From Tigriopus japonicus (taxonomy: Eukaryota; Arthropoda; Copepoda; Harpacticoida; Harpacticidae), in the NCBI GenBank assembly GCA_010645155.1, contig CM021318.1:6347481-6411480 (forward strand): a DNA stretch of 64,000 bases, given 5' to 3'. Of this stretch, positions 1-13,086 are shown piece after piece. Position numbers and translations under genes: made by a program. The notes below the pieces were generated by a model. That model was not told the DNA's origin. It saw nothing but the letters and a program-made list of their open reading frames with translations, and did no database searches. Numbering within the stretch: the first letter of the stretch is position 1; each line of letters starts with the position of its first letter.

Positions 1-503
1 CCTAAGTTCAGAAACGACGTGTAACCTTTCCCAAGACCTCCTGGATTGTTGTCTCCATATCCTGTTGAAGTACGAGTACAACAACGCTCAAGTCTATCCG
101 TGACCCACATAAATCAATCCTGGTCTCAAAGTATCAATTACAGAAGACATGCACACATTGTACAATGAGTCATTACTGACGTTTTTCAATTCACCATTGC
201 CAAAGAACACTTTTCCTCTTGAAACGTGGCCGCCGGAGCTTTTCCATGGTGTGTTTTTTCGACTTGGGCCCAGGAAATAGCTCCAATTAGAATCCGTAAC
301 GCACGAACAAAGCCAACAATTGATCCAGAATATGGCCAAATTTGGAGAAGGAGCGATTTTCAAAGCTGTTGTTACGGTGGTAGTAGCTCTCAAAAGTTCA
401 AGTAAAGGCCATCGGGCTCTGATAGTTATGACTTCCCTTGGTTTGAAGTCAATCAATGCGCTCTCATGAATGCATTATAAATAAAACCTTGGAAAGGTGA
501 AAA

Positions 504-986
504 CTAACCGACAGAATTAAGTTGTCGACGTTTGCTCAAAATTCGACAAACTTGAGCGGAAAATGACACAACTCCCATTGACATCGGGGACTCACTTTTT
601 TGGCTTTTCGAGGCCAACGGGGCTTTGCATCGAAAAGAGAACGACATTACCGGGATACTTCCATCTGTACGTACTAATGTACAAAGACCTTGTGAAGAAA
701 TATTAAGCTCTATTTCCTGCTTCCTTTCAAATCTTGGAAGACTCTTTTGGAATGGCTTCTTCATCATCCTTACTAGGGGAAAATGCTTGTCGCTTTTGGT
801 AAGTGTCTCTGGTTCATGAAATGACCTTAAAAACGCCCTTGGCCTTTCGAATATCTTCAGGCTTCGAGAAGACACTCGAACCTCAAAGCGCATTATCGGC
901 ATAATTTCCTCAAACCGGCGTTTGTGGCCATAGATTTCAGATTTCAGATTTCTCCCGATTTGACGCGTTCTTTTTCGCCGTTTCAT
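504..986 (-). CDS. unassigned 160-codon open frame
   Basis: This ATG-started frame encodes a Lys/Arg-rich protein of 160 residues that I do not recognise. It ends on a consensus-like donor (GTTAG at the stop codon), so it could be a first coding exon rather than a complete gene. A second open frame without an ATG follows at 94-456 on the same strand (120 codons). Against it, the plus strand is also open across about 556-798 and ends at a good donor (GTAAGT at 799), so the coding strand cannot be decided by eye. No signal peptide or known motif is visible. It may be a chance or shadow frame. Confidence 0.22.
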   Translation of the reverse strand: MKRRKRTRQIGRNLKSEIYGHKRRFEEIMPIMRFEVRVSSRSLKIFERPRAFLRSFHEPETLTKSDKHFPLVRMMKKPFQKSLPRFERKQEIELNISSQGLCTLVRTDGSIPVMSFSFRCKAPLASKSQKSESPMSMGVVSFSAQVCRILSKRRQLNSVG

Positions 987-2141
987 TCGGAACCAAGTCT
1001 CTTTATTGGATGAATCTCCAGGATCTCAACAAGTTCTAGCTCCGGTTTTAAACGCCGCGTCATCTTGTTTCAAAATGTTTTGGGTCAGGAGATTGGGTTT
1101 GAGATGAGGATTTCTCTCCCTCATCCTGACCACGAGACAAAGAGCGCCACCAACACCAGATTGTTGGATGGAATCCTTTGGCATTCATTGGCACTTAAGG
1201 AAGAAGCAGCCAGATCATCATCACTAGGGCTGACTTAATCTAACGTTCATCCAAATGAAGAATCGAGGGGACATTCACCAAACAGTGAAAAAGGCACAGG
1301 TGTGTGTCCAGATGGATTAGCGTTTCTGGATTGATCATGCTTGGTGATGATAGGTTCATTTGGCAGACCACACACTCAATTTCCAACAATTTCTTGGCCA
1401 ACTTGGTCATGAATAATGGCAATAATGCGTTTAGAAAAAGACAGGGGAGGGACGTAAATCAGGTCATCAGTACAAGCGTTGGAGATTTCAACGCCATGTA
1501 AAATAAAATAGAGGGAATTCGGAAATAAAAGGCGTTGACGTTTTAAGAGTTTTCGCCCAAAAAACTTCAGCTCCTTCTTTTCAACAACTCCTTCTTTTAG
1601 AGCTCGGATCGAGTGGAAAGTTGAGCATCTTGATCAAGGAATCAGGTTTCAACTCATTACTTATTCATGCCTCCTCATCGAGCTCGACAGATTTGGAGCT
1701 CGATCTGACACAGATATTGGAATATCGAGGACCTTTTGGAGCGAGATCAGTGAGAATGCAGATCTTTCTTGGCTGATGAATCATCGAAATATGGTCCAGT
1801 GACTTCCATTCAAGATTGCATCACCATCGACCGAACTACGTACAGTGCGTATGGATCCATTGGAGACTCGTGTGTGGAAACACATGCATGTGACATTTGG
1901 TAGTGTTTTCGTTGACTTGCATGGCTTTAAGATTTCCTTCGTCCATGTGTCCGTTTAGAGGATTCGATAGAGGTTTTGCTTACCTTGAGAAATGATGCAT
2001 ATGCAGGCCAAAAGGCGCAGGATATCCTGGAAATACTTCATCGTGGTAATGAAGGAGGAAAGTTTCGAATCACACAATCACGGGTGTTTGAGAAATCCAG
2101 TGTGTTTTTCCACCAGGTTTCTGGGGTTTCTTTGACTAGAA
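987..2141. other. no gene recognised
   Basis: Mixed-composition DNA with only short open frames on both strands. No motif, repeat unit or RNA gene could be supported. Confidence 0.4.
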
Positions 2142-2579
2142 ATGAGTAGTAGTTGCAAATCAACACTTCACTGGGGGAGGTTTCTCGGATCAACTCGGGT
2201 CACTTTGTCCATACAAGTTGGAACAGTCTCACTAGATCATCCTAGTGAGGATGTCATTGTGATCCGCACTCTGAGATTGTTTGTCGACTCGCCAGAGATT
2301 CCAGATGATCTTTTCCACGACACCAGCCGGAGCAAACAGAAGAAAAGTGACGAAGTGCTGGAAATGTATTCCTACAACACCAACTGTGGAGAAATTGTCT
2401 CCGCCTTTTCCCGGGTTGTTGTTCTCTTGGCTGATAAATCCGACTTTTCCCAGGTTATTCCTCCGTCTTCGTCTTGTTCAGACTTTGCCAGTTTAGTGAG
2501 CGACACACACAGAGGGAAAAAGAGAGAGAGAGATTTTCCGAACCACTCTTACTTCTCAGACGGCTTGACACACATATAA
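2142..2579 (+). CDS. unassigned 145-codon open frame
   Basis: An ATG-started frame of 145 residues, acidic and Ser/Asp-rich, with no recognisable domain, signal peptide or membrane segment. The same DNA is open for long stretches in other frames, including the minus strand, so this may be a by-product of relatively GC-rich DNA. The C-terminal part runs into a GAGA-rich tract near 2515-2532 typical of promoter or UTR DNA. Confidence 0.18.
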   Translation: MSSSCKSTLHWGRFLGSTRVTLSIQVGTVSLDHPSEDVIVIRTLRLFVDSPEIPDDLFHDTSRSKQKKSDEVLEMYSYNTNCGEIVSAFSRVVVLLADKSDFSQVIPPSSSCSDFASLVSDTHRGKKRERDFPNHSYFSDGLTHI

Positions 2580-2696
2580 TTCTCAAATCCTCTCGCCTTC
2601 TTCTCCTTCCAGTACCTCTTCGCGATCAAGACCAGTCTCAACAGTTGCGGTATGACTATCACCACCGGCGACGACGGGTATTCCTTACTTCCAAGT

Positions 2697-2721
2697 GGTT
2701 GGTTGGTTGGTTGGTTGGTTG
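2697..2721. repeat. (GGTT)n microsatellite
   Basis: About six uninterrupted GGTT units. Related GGTTGG-rich runs recur at 3078-3122 and the complementary-looking CAAGCAAC-rich run at 4160-4203, so the 2.6-4.3 kb stretch is locally low-complexity and more GC-rich than the rest. Confidence 0.85.
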
Positions 2722-5700
2722 GTTGCTTGGCGAATCAGGCCTGCCCGCATCTCCTTGGGCACCTGATCCCTTTCGCTGTCCACAGGGGGTCCAGCTACAC
2801 TCTGCACTCAACATGCCTTTGGCAGGCTCCCAAGAGTGGTGGCAAGAACAAACCCATTTGGCGTGAGACAAGATAAGACGGCCATGTAGCTGGGGGCCTC
2901 CTTCTCCTCACTTCCTTCCGCGCCCACATCCACAAGTCCACGCACGGACGAACCTATGCGTATACATATACACACACAACCGTACACGCACTCAAGTATG
3001 CAAGATGGTTCAAGGGATTCCAGCGGTACTACCAGTTTTTTGGGATGCTTCCAGTCAAGAATTTCTCGCGCCAGCGTTGGTTGGTGGCTGGTTGGCTGGG
3101 TGGGTGGGGAAGTTGGTTGGATAGTACTCTTGTCTTTTAGGCCGAGCTTGTTCACATGAGTGACGTTGAAATCGAAAGGTTCTTGAACGGCTCCTTCAGC
3201 GGCAGCAGGAGTTTACTACATGCGTGTTTCGAGTCTTGGACGTGGAGAAGGCTTCCTCCAAGAGGCTCTAGTACTTGGAAGAAGTTGAAAAATTCACAGG
3301 CTCTTTCATGCCAGCACATCTAGCAACAAGCATGGCTTGTCATGATCATTCCTGCGTGTATGTACTTGCTTATGAGCGCAAAAAATCAAGTATTTGGCGT
3401 ATTCACTCCCAAAACCCGCTGCCGGACTGCCTGATGCCTGCCCGGGATTGTCGCGTGAATTTCAAGTTCGTAACCCATTAACACAACTTTTAAAAAAGAG
3501 AGAGACTCAATGGTTTCGAATCATGACAAGCTGATTGGGTCTTAATCAAGACCCCAACTCATTCTCCAGGCAAAATCCTAATGACTTTGATGATGGAGAA
3601 TCAAATCGGAACGAGAGGTGCATTTTACGGTATCTGTGGCATATCAAATCCTCATCGAAATGTGACTCAAGATATAATCATCTTTGAGTATATGAACATT
3701 TCTGAGTCTTTCGTTCAAGTCTCCGGGTGTCTGACCAGGATGCACAGTGTCCGTCTGGAACGGTTCACCATTAACCTAATTGCCTCGTTACTATGAGAAA
3801 AGGAGCCAATAACCCCGGAACAACGAGGTCTTGTGCTTCTTGTAACGACTCAAAGGGCATAGATTCGTACTTGTTTGGGCAGGAGCATCCCACACAATCT
3901 TATCTATGCAGAGCATCCTTGACGATTCGACAGACCGGACTAATCGTTGACAAGTGGAAATGTCTTCGAACCCAAAATACGAGGGTCGAAACCAGTCTCT
4001 CTTTCTCTATCTCTCCTCCAACTTCCCGCTCAAGCTCATGAAGGCTCAAGCGTCAAGTTGGCCCACGATTAATATGTGCAAGTTTCGCGTGACCATAAGC
4101 GAGTTAGCAAGCCAACGCTAAACCGTTTGACCGACTGTCTTCACCGCATTTGGAGGAGAGCAAGCAAGCAACCCAACAAGCAACCAAGCCAAGAAGCAAG
4201 CCGTTTTCTCCTTTGGTCAATCAGCTAGTCAGGTTGATCTTGTCCTAACCAAACTTGCTTCCTGCTCCCTCGTTGAACGTGTTTCGGCCTCTGGCTGGAG
4301 GACTCGAGGTTGTCCGGCCAAGCTTGCTTGCCTCCTCGGATCTATCTGATGATAGTAGTAGTAACCGTGGCCTGTGCTCCTCACATGGTTTAAATTCAAG
4401 TCTTTGAAAGTGAGTCTGAATTTTGTGAATGGCCTGTGGCTAGTGGCCGACCAGATCCGAATTCATTCGAAAAGCCCATGGAGTGGCTGCTGGCGATTCT
4501 ATTGGAACTTGTGCATCAGGGTCTTCAAGGGGATGGATGGATGAAGTATAGTATGGAAAGAGAATGGAAGAGTGCCTCCGGCATTTTCGTTCGCGTCTCC
4601 AGGTTGTCCCAATAACAATGAAGCTCGGAAGAACATTAGGAATTTGAACATGCAGAAAGGTCTCGAAATTAAATGCCAATTCGGAATCGTTCTCACGAAG
4701 AGACCACGTGGAAATTGGGGAGAAATCTCGTCATTGGCCCTTGATGGATTGGGTTAGTCAAATCACAAATCACAGAGCACATCGATCGGGTGGTCAAATG
4801 ACAGAGCCGCTCAATTTACCCCTGACTTCCTTAACTGGCTTCATGGGTTACTGGGGACTGATAAAACAGGATTGTGATGACCATTGGATTTAACTGGACT
4901 CGAAGTCAGAGTCCCCGCCAGCTATTTTTGATTTAAGGGTACAAGACTTTATTTTTTGTGCCTCCAGAGATCGCGTGATGTTCCGGTGAAGGCAAGTTCT
5001 CAGATCTCAAATCAAACATAATGCCAAAATATCATTGTTGTTAATAAAGCCATTGCATTCATTTGAAAGTTTGTCTATAAAAAACGAATGTCTCTTCCTC
5101 AGGGGGTGATATTTGTGGTGGAAGGGAAATCCAATTGATTTTTCAATGCTTGGGCAAACAATAGGACGGAAGAAAAAAAGAAATTCCTTTCTCTTATCTC
5201 TTCTCAAAGTGACCTAGCTAACACAATCGTCAAAAATAGAGAAAAGACCTCTTGGGTTGGGTCAATTAGGGGAACGATTCCATGAATTCCGGAATAACTT
5301 CGAATGGCCTAAGTTGAAGCGAAGAAATCAAACTGGAATCTAGAGCATGTCATGGTTCAATTATTTCGAGCAATTTGGGTTTTCTTAAGTTTTCTCACTT
5401 ATTCGGGGTCATGGAACGGAAGTGTCTATTGTCTTGCCTTTCTATTGCATTTCTTGCCAACGACATGTGAATGACCCAAGTTATCAATCTTCCTCACCTA
5501 CAGGGTAATAAATCCTTTCGAGTTACCAAAACCTGGCTGACCGCAGAAGCTAATGCGTGAAAGTACGGCAACTCCCTCAAGGCAAATTCAAAAATCTGTC
5601 GCTAATTCGGGAAAGTTTTCACCCAAGTTGTCCTATCAGAGACTTGCTAACGATCTGACGATGGGAATTTATTGCAAACATGAAGAGATTGGAAGTCTCG

Positions 5701-8364
5701 ATCAAAAGAAGACAGACCTCCATGTCGAGGTCCCTCCCATATATTAAGTTGGCGGAAGAAAGGGGTCTTTACATACCATACAGTACAGGTATGAATCCGT
5801 TTCCATAACTTGAGGGTTCAATACCCGTCTGGGAAGACTTAATAAAAGGAAAAAGAGGGCTGGACACTCCAGTCATAATGATGGTGCCAGACCTAACTTC
5901 ATAATCATGACATTCGGGAAAACGTTGCTTTGCCGAATTCATTATGGCAATGATATATCATCCTTATTTTAGAAATGCGATTTTGCGAATTTGTGGTTTG
6001 TTCTTTAGTGAAATCGTTGTCAGAAGTTGCGAACCAAAGTTCCCTCGAAACAAAAGTCCATCTTGGAGACAGCTCATTTTTCTGTTTAATGCATGAAATT
6101 AACAAAAATACCTTCTAACCTACCCATGGACAAAATTTATGTCTGGCTTTCAAAAAAGTTGAAGAAACTTTATGTTTTTCCTCTTGGGCTTCAATAATAA
6201 AGAAAATATAACAAAAAGGGATCAGCAATTTTCCTTTCAGTAAAAAATCAATGATTCATTAATTCTAGGGCCAGTTCAAAATGATGCTTAGCACCATTGT
6301 GGGACGTGGTCAACTTGTTCCCAACCTCAATTCCAAGCCCCATCAATTCTACCACTTCATCTTCATCAACGAAGTCTTCCTTGATCACGTGACCCTCCCA
6401 CGTTCAAAAGCGAAGAGATAATCCATAAGCTATAAGACTTATGAGGCAACACGTGTTCAATTTCCATGTCACCCCACATATGCAACTCTCCTCCGAGTTC
6501 GATAGGCCATTCAAATCAGGCATGAGCTGCAACGCTTGGCCAACATCAATGTACCGGGTGCAGAAAAAGTTAGTCAAGCAATGTCTGACTTCTAAAGAAA
6601 TGTGCACCAGAAAAGTGTATGCTAGAAATTGTTGCTTCTACAGGCCCAAGAAATGTCACAAATGTGTGAAAGTTTCTCCAATAAACCTAATCCCTCTCAG
6701 ACATATGTTTACCCATTTGTAACACTAACTTTTTGGGTATCAGGGTTAGAAAATATACCCAATGGTTTTCAATACTGACCAGTTCTGTAAACATATTACT
6801 TATCTGGAATCTTTTGAACTGTTCTGTATGAGCAATACCACTTGATATGTAGTTCAAGAGAAAGATGATAGGTACACAAATCATGATTGCAGCCATACAT
6901 CTCGCATGGTATATTTTATTCAGATGTTCCATTTTTTACATCTGGAAGTTTACCTAGAAAAAAACTTCTTATAAGTCCCAACTTTGGTCCATCAAACTTC
7001 ATTGGAAACAAGCAACAAACTTGATGTGCCCAAAGTCAAGCTCAAAGTAAGCCCGTGTTTTATGCAAACAGGGTTGTTGTCTGGTGAGTTTATTTTCTGC
7101 ACAAAACACATGTTTTAGTTGAAAAATTAACTGGTCGAGATTACATTTCTTCTTTAAATAAAGATAGAACATGTGGTTAACGTAAAAATATAATAAAATA
7201 ATAATAATGATGCATGAAAAAAGCGTGAAAAAGAACGTGATGCATACTTGGAACAACGTTCCGGATAAAATTAGAAGTAAAGAATTCCTCAGAAAGCTAA
7301 ACAGCACCTTGTGGCTATATTTTGTGGGCTCTAATATTTCCTACGTTTTCTTTCCCTTTTTCTAATATTCTGAACAAACACATATAAATATGTGTCAAAC
7401 ATTATGCTTACATGCACACAAAAGATTTCAAGAAATAGCCTGCCAAAATTTACTTGACCTAAAACTTGGCAGTCATTAACTTCCATTCTTCATCCTTTCT
7501 ATGTTATGGTTATTTTTTGTTATATATTATATATCCTAGTCATTCATAATTAGCATGACACTTCAGGGCCAGATTTGGAGCTGCACACTACAAGTAGGCT
7601 TTACAAGAGGTTGCGTGCTTTTGTAAACGCGGAAATGAGTGAATTGCTAATTTTGAGATATGCATCATTTAAATTTTCTCACCCGGTTTCACCATCTTCA
7701 GGTACCCCTCTAAAATGCTTTTGTATGTATGTCGTTTTCTCCACTCTGTAATGGTGGTTGGAGAGTTGAAGTGGGAATGAGCCTGGACAATCCAAGGAAG
7801 GAGAAATTTCGTCTCAATGAAAGATGAGCACTTGATTTTTTGCCCAGCTCTCTGAAGAAACAAGTGTTCAAAGTCCAATAAATCAAATTATAACCACAAG
7901 GTATTGTTTCGACTTGAAGGAAGCAAAAAGTAATACATTCCACCCAATGAACTGAACAGTTGGCGTCTGAGAACAAGAAATGGACGAAAGATGTTTTGGG
8001 TTCCTCTTCGGTCATTAGCGCATGGCAGTTTCTTCGGATCCCTCCCAATGGGTGCCAATTACCACATTGTGTCCAGCTGATTTCAATTACTTCTGACTTC
8101 TCGATCCATCACTAAGGGAAAGGCAGACTCTCCCCGATTTTTTTTTCCAATTTCTCCACAGTAAACGAAATGCTTCAATGTACTCATACGGTGCATATTA
8201 ATGTACTAGCCATTCGGAGAGATCATTAAAGCAATGAGCATGCCATGCTAAAAACATCGAAACCAATTCGACGAATCAACTTCATGCGCTTTTTTCGCAC
8301 TCCTGAAAGTTTCTTTGTAGCGACGACTTTTCTCTTTTCGGTTGATTCGTTCCTTAGCTTGATG
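2722..8364. other. long stretch with no supported gene
   Basis: Only short open frames, none with a recognisable motif or paired splice sites. From 2.7 to 4.4 kb the sequence is richer in GC and simple repeats, as in promoter or UTR DNA. From 4.9 to 8.3 kb it is AT-rich intergenic sequence. Confidence 0.4.
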
Positions 8365-8372
8365 GGTTGGTA

Positions 8373-8822
8373 CAAGAAGCACGGAAATCATGGAGTGGGA
8401 GGCTAGAAACGAGAATTATGATTTCCAGTAGAAACAAACCATTTGCGTTCTTCTGCAAGTGAGACCTGGCTTGTATTGAGAAGAACACGTATTTCAAATT
8501 TCGGCTCAATCGAATGCCGGAGTGAAAAGTTATGCCTTCTCAAACTTATGTACTGATGAGAGCATAGAATGAATGAACTCGCCCTTTTGTGGTAAAACGA
8601 TTACCACAAAAGGGCAAGTTCATTCATTCTTGGTAGGATTTGCACTGAACTTTGAGTGAGCATAACTTTTGTCTCCGACGTTCGATTGAGCTGAAAATTG
8701 AAATACGTATTCTTGTCAACATATGCAAGGTCTCATTTGCAGAAGAACGTAATTGAATTGTTCTTACTGGAAATCATTATTTTCATTGCAAGCCTCCCAC
8801 TCCATGATTCCAGTGCTTCTTG
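8373..8822. mobile_element. foldback MITE, copy 1
   Basis: The element starts CAAGAAGCAC and ends with the complement ending GCTTCTTG. It is flanked by direct repeats GTTGGTA at 8366-8372 and 8823-8829. The two halves are complementary along most of their length: the GGAGTGGGAGGCT motif near both ends, and a central hairpin around 8574-8622 where GAATGAATGAACT faces its complement. No coding capacity. A second copy lies at 62347-62791. Confidence 0.85.
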
Positions 8823-8829
8823 GTTGGTA

Positions 8830-10844
8830 GTGGGTCATCGGCAACGATAAATGAACAATGGATGAATGCAAATGAAGTCCAAGATGCCTGTGGTGAAGCA
8901 TAGATATGCAAGTTTTCACACAGAGCCCCATCTAACCTCCAAGAGCTTGGACACATTCCGTGTCTGTGACATTCGTATAAAAAGAGCCATGTATTGCATG
9001 AATTGCAAATAGTTGAGCTCTCGTAGAATAATGAGATATTGCCGGGACATAGAAAGGGGGCTTGGACGAAAAGTGAGAGCTCGAAGTTGCTTGATTGGAC
9101 ATGTTTCATCCGCTTTGAGGCACCAAAAACAACTTAGTGAGCGCCGTCTTCCATTCTTCACTCACAAAAATTGAAAGGGATCAAAACCGGTAGGAGTTCT
9201 GGTAGCAGATGGCCTAACAAACGATAACGATCTCCAATCATCGCACACTTCCGACCAAATGTAGGGCACTTTTTCTACGACAAGGATGACCTTGACCGTG
9301 TCCATATATGCTAATACCTTTTATAACACTCCAACCGAAACTGGAAACCAGCCGAAGGCAATTCCGGACTCCTGTCCTAGTTATTTCTTTACTAGCAAAC
9401 TTCTTGTCCTTGGAAACTGTTTCTTTCATTACACTGCCTTTAAAATGAGCCATTTGAAATGAGCCTTGAAAAGGCAAGTTTTTATAACCAGAAGATGGCT
9501 TTGAAACATGTTTTTATTGCTGAACAATCACTGTTGACTTCAAAACGAGTGCTCTAGATCATTTTTCAGAGGTCATTTGCAGAAATGAGCTCTCTGAGTT
9601 GATGGATTTGAATTGAGGCCTAAATGGCCATGCCTGCCAATCATATTTCATCCTGGACATCACCCTGGAACCTTTGAGTTTTTGGTCGATTGTGATGATC
9701 ACAAGTCATAGGATGCTAATTTTGAATTTATTTTTGAGATGAAATGAAAATTAGAATTTGAGGAAGAAAAATATAAACTAAAGGTGTATTTTCCCAAAAG
9801 AGATTCAAATATTAATCATGATTTTTTTGTTTTAAGAAAGAAAACTTTAACTTCCTCGTGAAAGCCAGTTTTACCCAATTGTGAAATTCTACTTACAAAT
9901 AGTGCTATTTAGTAACAGGTTTATTATTTGTTGTAATAAAAATCAATTTAAGGTAATTGAAATTAGCTCAGAAGGGTTGGAAGCCATGAAAATTACCATA
10001 AGACCTTTTATTTCATAGCCTCTGGATCTGAAATAGTCCTTATTGGGTTTGAAAATTTCTTTGTACATAGACTTGGGAAAAAGTACCAAATGCTAAGGGA
10101 GGGAATTGGAATTTACGTTACTACGACCTTACTTTTTTCTCATACAAGGTTCCAGAAAGTTTTTGTTGTGAAAAACACCATTTTTGGTGAGAGAGTGTGT
10201 TTTATTATGTGGCCGAGTGGTATCATTGAAAACGCTTACTGAAGCAACTTAAGTGAAGTTAACTCAGTTTGGATGCCTTGAAATTGCTGGCAGTCTAATG
10301 TAAGTTGTGAATTACTGGATGAAGAAATACTTTTAGCTTTTAAGGGTATCATGATTTTTGCCTCATTCTGAAGTTATTACAGATCTACAATGTCAACTTC
10401 AACTTTAAAATCAAGACAAGAGGTGCTGTTGACCAATAATGCAATAAGGCATGAGTACGATTGTTGGTGTTTTGTGAAATCTCGCAACCTTTTGACTGGG
10501 ACTTTGCTTACCAAAAGCCAAAGATGATCGTACTAGCTTGAAAATCTCGTACATTTTCTGATTTTCGCACAACTATGTCAATGTCGCTCTACTTTGAAAA
10601 TTGCAAAGGGTAATAAATCTTTCGGGATGGCAAATTTGAGCAAAACGGCTTCGTTTTGGTGAGTTTTGGATTGATTTTAAATCAACTCAGCTTTCTGTAA
10701 TTGAATAGCCTAGTCAACAAGTGGCGACTCTAATTGAAAAATAAACATCACCAAGAATGCCCCATTCAGAGTAATCAATTTCAGACCAACAGTACAAAAA
10801 GAGAAATAAAAGCCTTCAGACATATGGATTTCAAAACACGTTTG
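8830..10844. other. no gene recognised
   Basis: AT-rich intergenic DNA. The overlapping minus-strand open frames at 8783-9161 run into the foldback element and show no known motif. Confidence 0.4.
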
Positions 10845-10846
10845 TA

Positions 10847-11049
10847 GGTCGGTTGTTGCGGTAGTTTGGATGTAGTAGAAGCATACCTAGAAACAAAAGA
10901 AGAAATAAGTAGCACAATAATACTAGTAGTATTAATATATAGAAATAATCATGTAGTAGTTGTACTTCGCCTCATATTCTTCTTTTATGCTTCTTTAATG
11001 CTTCTAGATATGCTTTTACTTTACTTTAAAACTACCTCAACAACCGACC
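10847..11049. mobile_element. TA-flanked MITE, copy 1
   Basis: Terminal inverted repeats GGTCGGTTGTTG..GGTAGTTT at both ends, immediately bounded by TA dinucleotides, as expected for Tc1/mariner-type non-autonomous elements. The interior is AT-rich with no transposase. A more diverged copy lies at 36221-36420. Confidence 0.75.
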
Positions 11050-11384
11050 TAGTGACAAACAAAAACAATTTTGGTCTTTGTGAAGCACACAATTTTCAAG
11101 TGTGAACAAATGGTTACCCAACCAAATAAAAAAGAAACGCCAAACATCTGTTAGCTATGCATAAAAGGTAAGAGAGCTTATTACATACAGAGGGTCACTT
11201 AGCACTAGCATGCACTCCACGTCTTGAGCTGCGAGTCTAATAGACTCTTCTCAAGAGTTCTAATTCTAATTCTTAAGAGTTCTAAAATGAGTTCTAATTG
11301 CGTTTGAAGAATCAATGTAACTAAAATGTAATTCAATTACATTTTGAAAGTTATAAAACAAATTGACGAATCTATGCCTGAGAA

Positions 11385-11617
11385 CAGGGGTTGCCAACCA
11401 CTTTTGGGTCAAGGCCCACCAAATTCTATTAGATGTTGTCAAATGTCCACCAAACAGACAAACAGTAGGTTCAGGGGTCCACAAATTAACGGTCAAAGAA
11501 AGATCTTTGGGCCCACGAGTACAGTATCATGGAAGGCTAGCAGGCCCACTATGGGGGACTTTCCCCATAGCTCATGGGCTCACATGTGGGCCTAGGCCGA
11601 TTGGATACCCACCCCTG
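11385..11617. mobile_element. hAT-like short element
   Basis: Starts CAGGGGTTGCCAACC and ends with a CACCCCTG terminus. The flanks CCTGAGAA (11377-11384) and CCTCAGAC (11618-11625) match at 6 of 8 positions, consistent with an old 8-bp target duplication. The right half contains a GGGCTCACATGTGGGCC-like segment shared with 38085-38194, so both belong to one family. Confidence 0.65.
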
Positions 11618-11625
11618 CCTCAGAC

Positions 11626-12446
11626 GATCCGTTGCCCAGTCTTAAATCACACCTACGGGGTAGATGATTTAATTGACACGATTATTGACCAACCCTAAGT
11701 TTAAGCAGAGCCCCAGCCCAAAACTATTTAGTTCTAGCTAAGCAGGCAGACAACGGCAACACTAATTTGATCCTTGACGTTTTGATGACTCAGGCTGTAT
11801 TTTCTGATTTGACTCTGAGAATCAAACTTCCAGAGGAACGTTTGGGTTACGAACAAGGTACCGCACTCCATTACGTTCCTTATGAAACAATCAATTTTAA
11901 GAATTTTGTTAGGTAATCCCTTGTAGAGGGCGTTTTTGGTGACGTCAGAATTCAGATATCTCATCTAAATTTTGGTTTAAGCAATTAAGCAAGGGTACTT
12001 TCGGGCGGCAAAGTCAAACACTCACCGACCAATGTTTTCATCAAATTTTCTGAACCAAACCTTTTTAAGCGGTAGCTTATTTTAACGGAAGACGATTATT
12101 TTGCATCGGTTAAAACTGCGAAGAAATTTTCAAAAAAATAAATGCATGAAATTATCTTACATTTTACACCACCTCATTCAATCAGGAAAGTAGATTGCCA
12201 AAACAACAATTAATCCTGTATTTGAGAGGAAAATCTACCGAAATTGGTTTTTAATACTTTTAGGTAATTGATGATTTTACTTCTTAACGTCCTCTTGAAG
12301 ACCTAAATAAGTATCTCTTCTTTCGTATGATGAAGATCTTGGTTGGATTCCCGCTTGGATATTGATGGCACAGATGGGTGGAAGACCAAATCTGGGTTGA
12401 ACCAATTCTGTCAATACGACAGAGGGAAGTTAAGATAAAGATCTGG
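11626..12446. other. no gene recognised
   Basis: AT-rich intergenic DNA with no supported gene, RNA or element boundary. Confidence 0.4.
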
Positions 12447-12581
12447 ATGGAATTTCTATTCCTCCTCTTGATGTTTCACCTCATGGTGACTTTGCTCCAC
12501 CCACACGAAAGCCCAGCCGTTTATCATGAGAAGACAGAGGCCTGGTCAAAAAAGAGACTTCACACTGATATTTCACCTTGA
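12447..12581 (+). CDS. candidate small secreted peptide (44 aa)
   Basis: The ATG at 12447 opens a 44-residue frame. Its N-terminus is strongly hydrophobic (MEFLFLLLMFHLMVTLL, residues 1-17), signal-peptide-like, followed by a polar tail with a KKR tribasic site near residue 36 (context AWSKKRLHTDISP). This resembles a short prohormone or secreted peptide layout. An in-frame extension upstream exists from 12378 (non-ATG). There is no homology I can name and no promoter evidence, so it may be a chance frame. Confidence 0.25.
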   Translation: MEFLFLLLMFHLMVTLLHPHESPAVYHEKTEAWSKKRLHTDISP

Positions 12582-13086
12582 CTTCAACAATCGTTCAACT
12601 ACATTGATCATGGTCATAATGGCCAGTGACAAATGACCTTCTTGGATTGCTAATTTTGAGTGTGGTTTTATTGGGGGAAGCGTAGGCGTGGTCTGAAAAG
12701 GTGGGAGGATATGCATGTTGATAAACCAAAGCATCCAGACAGAAAATGGTGGGAGTTTTGATGCCTACCATTTGAGAGATCGCGTAATTCAGATCTTTGG
12801 ATCAGATATGTATTCGAATGAACATCAAGCAATTGATGTACACATCAAGAGCCTCGAAATTCAGCCTAATTGCCTAAAAAGTAGCTTAACAATTTACAAC
12901 CCAATGGTCTGAACAAAAAAAATAACCATTGACTTTTCTCGCCCATCTACAAGTTTAATTCTACTTTTTAAAGGCGTGCCTTTCCTCACTTTTGGCATTG
13001 AGGCTAGTATTTTTTCCAGCGGTCATTTTTTCTGACACACGTAGTTTAAGGCCGAGTTGGACGAATCTTTTAATGAGTTACGGCGT
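12582..13086. other. no gene recognised
   Basis: One 65-codon open frame (12715-12912) has no motif or splice support. Otherwise featureless. Confidence 0.35.

Noticed and set aside
5810..5850. GGGTTCAATACCC, resembling a Pol III B box
   Set aside because: No A box or tRNA-like fold upstream at the right distance.
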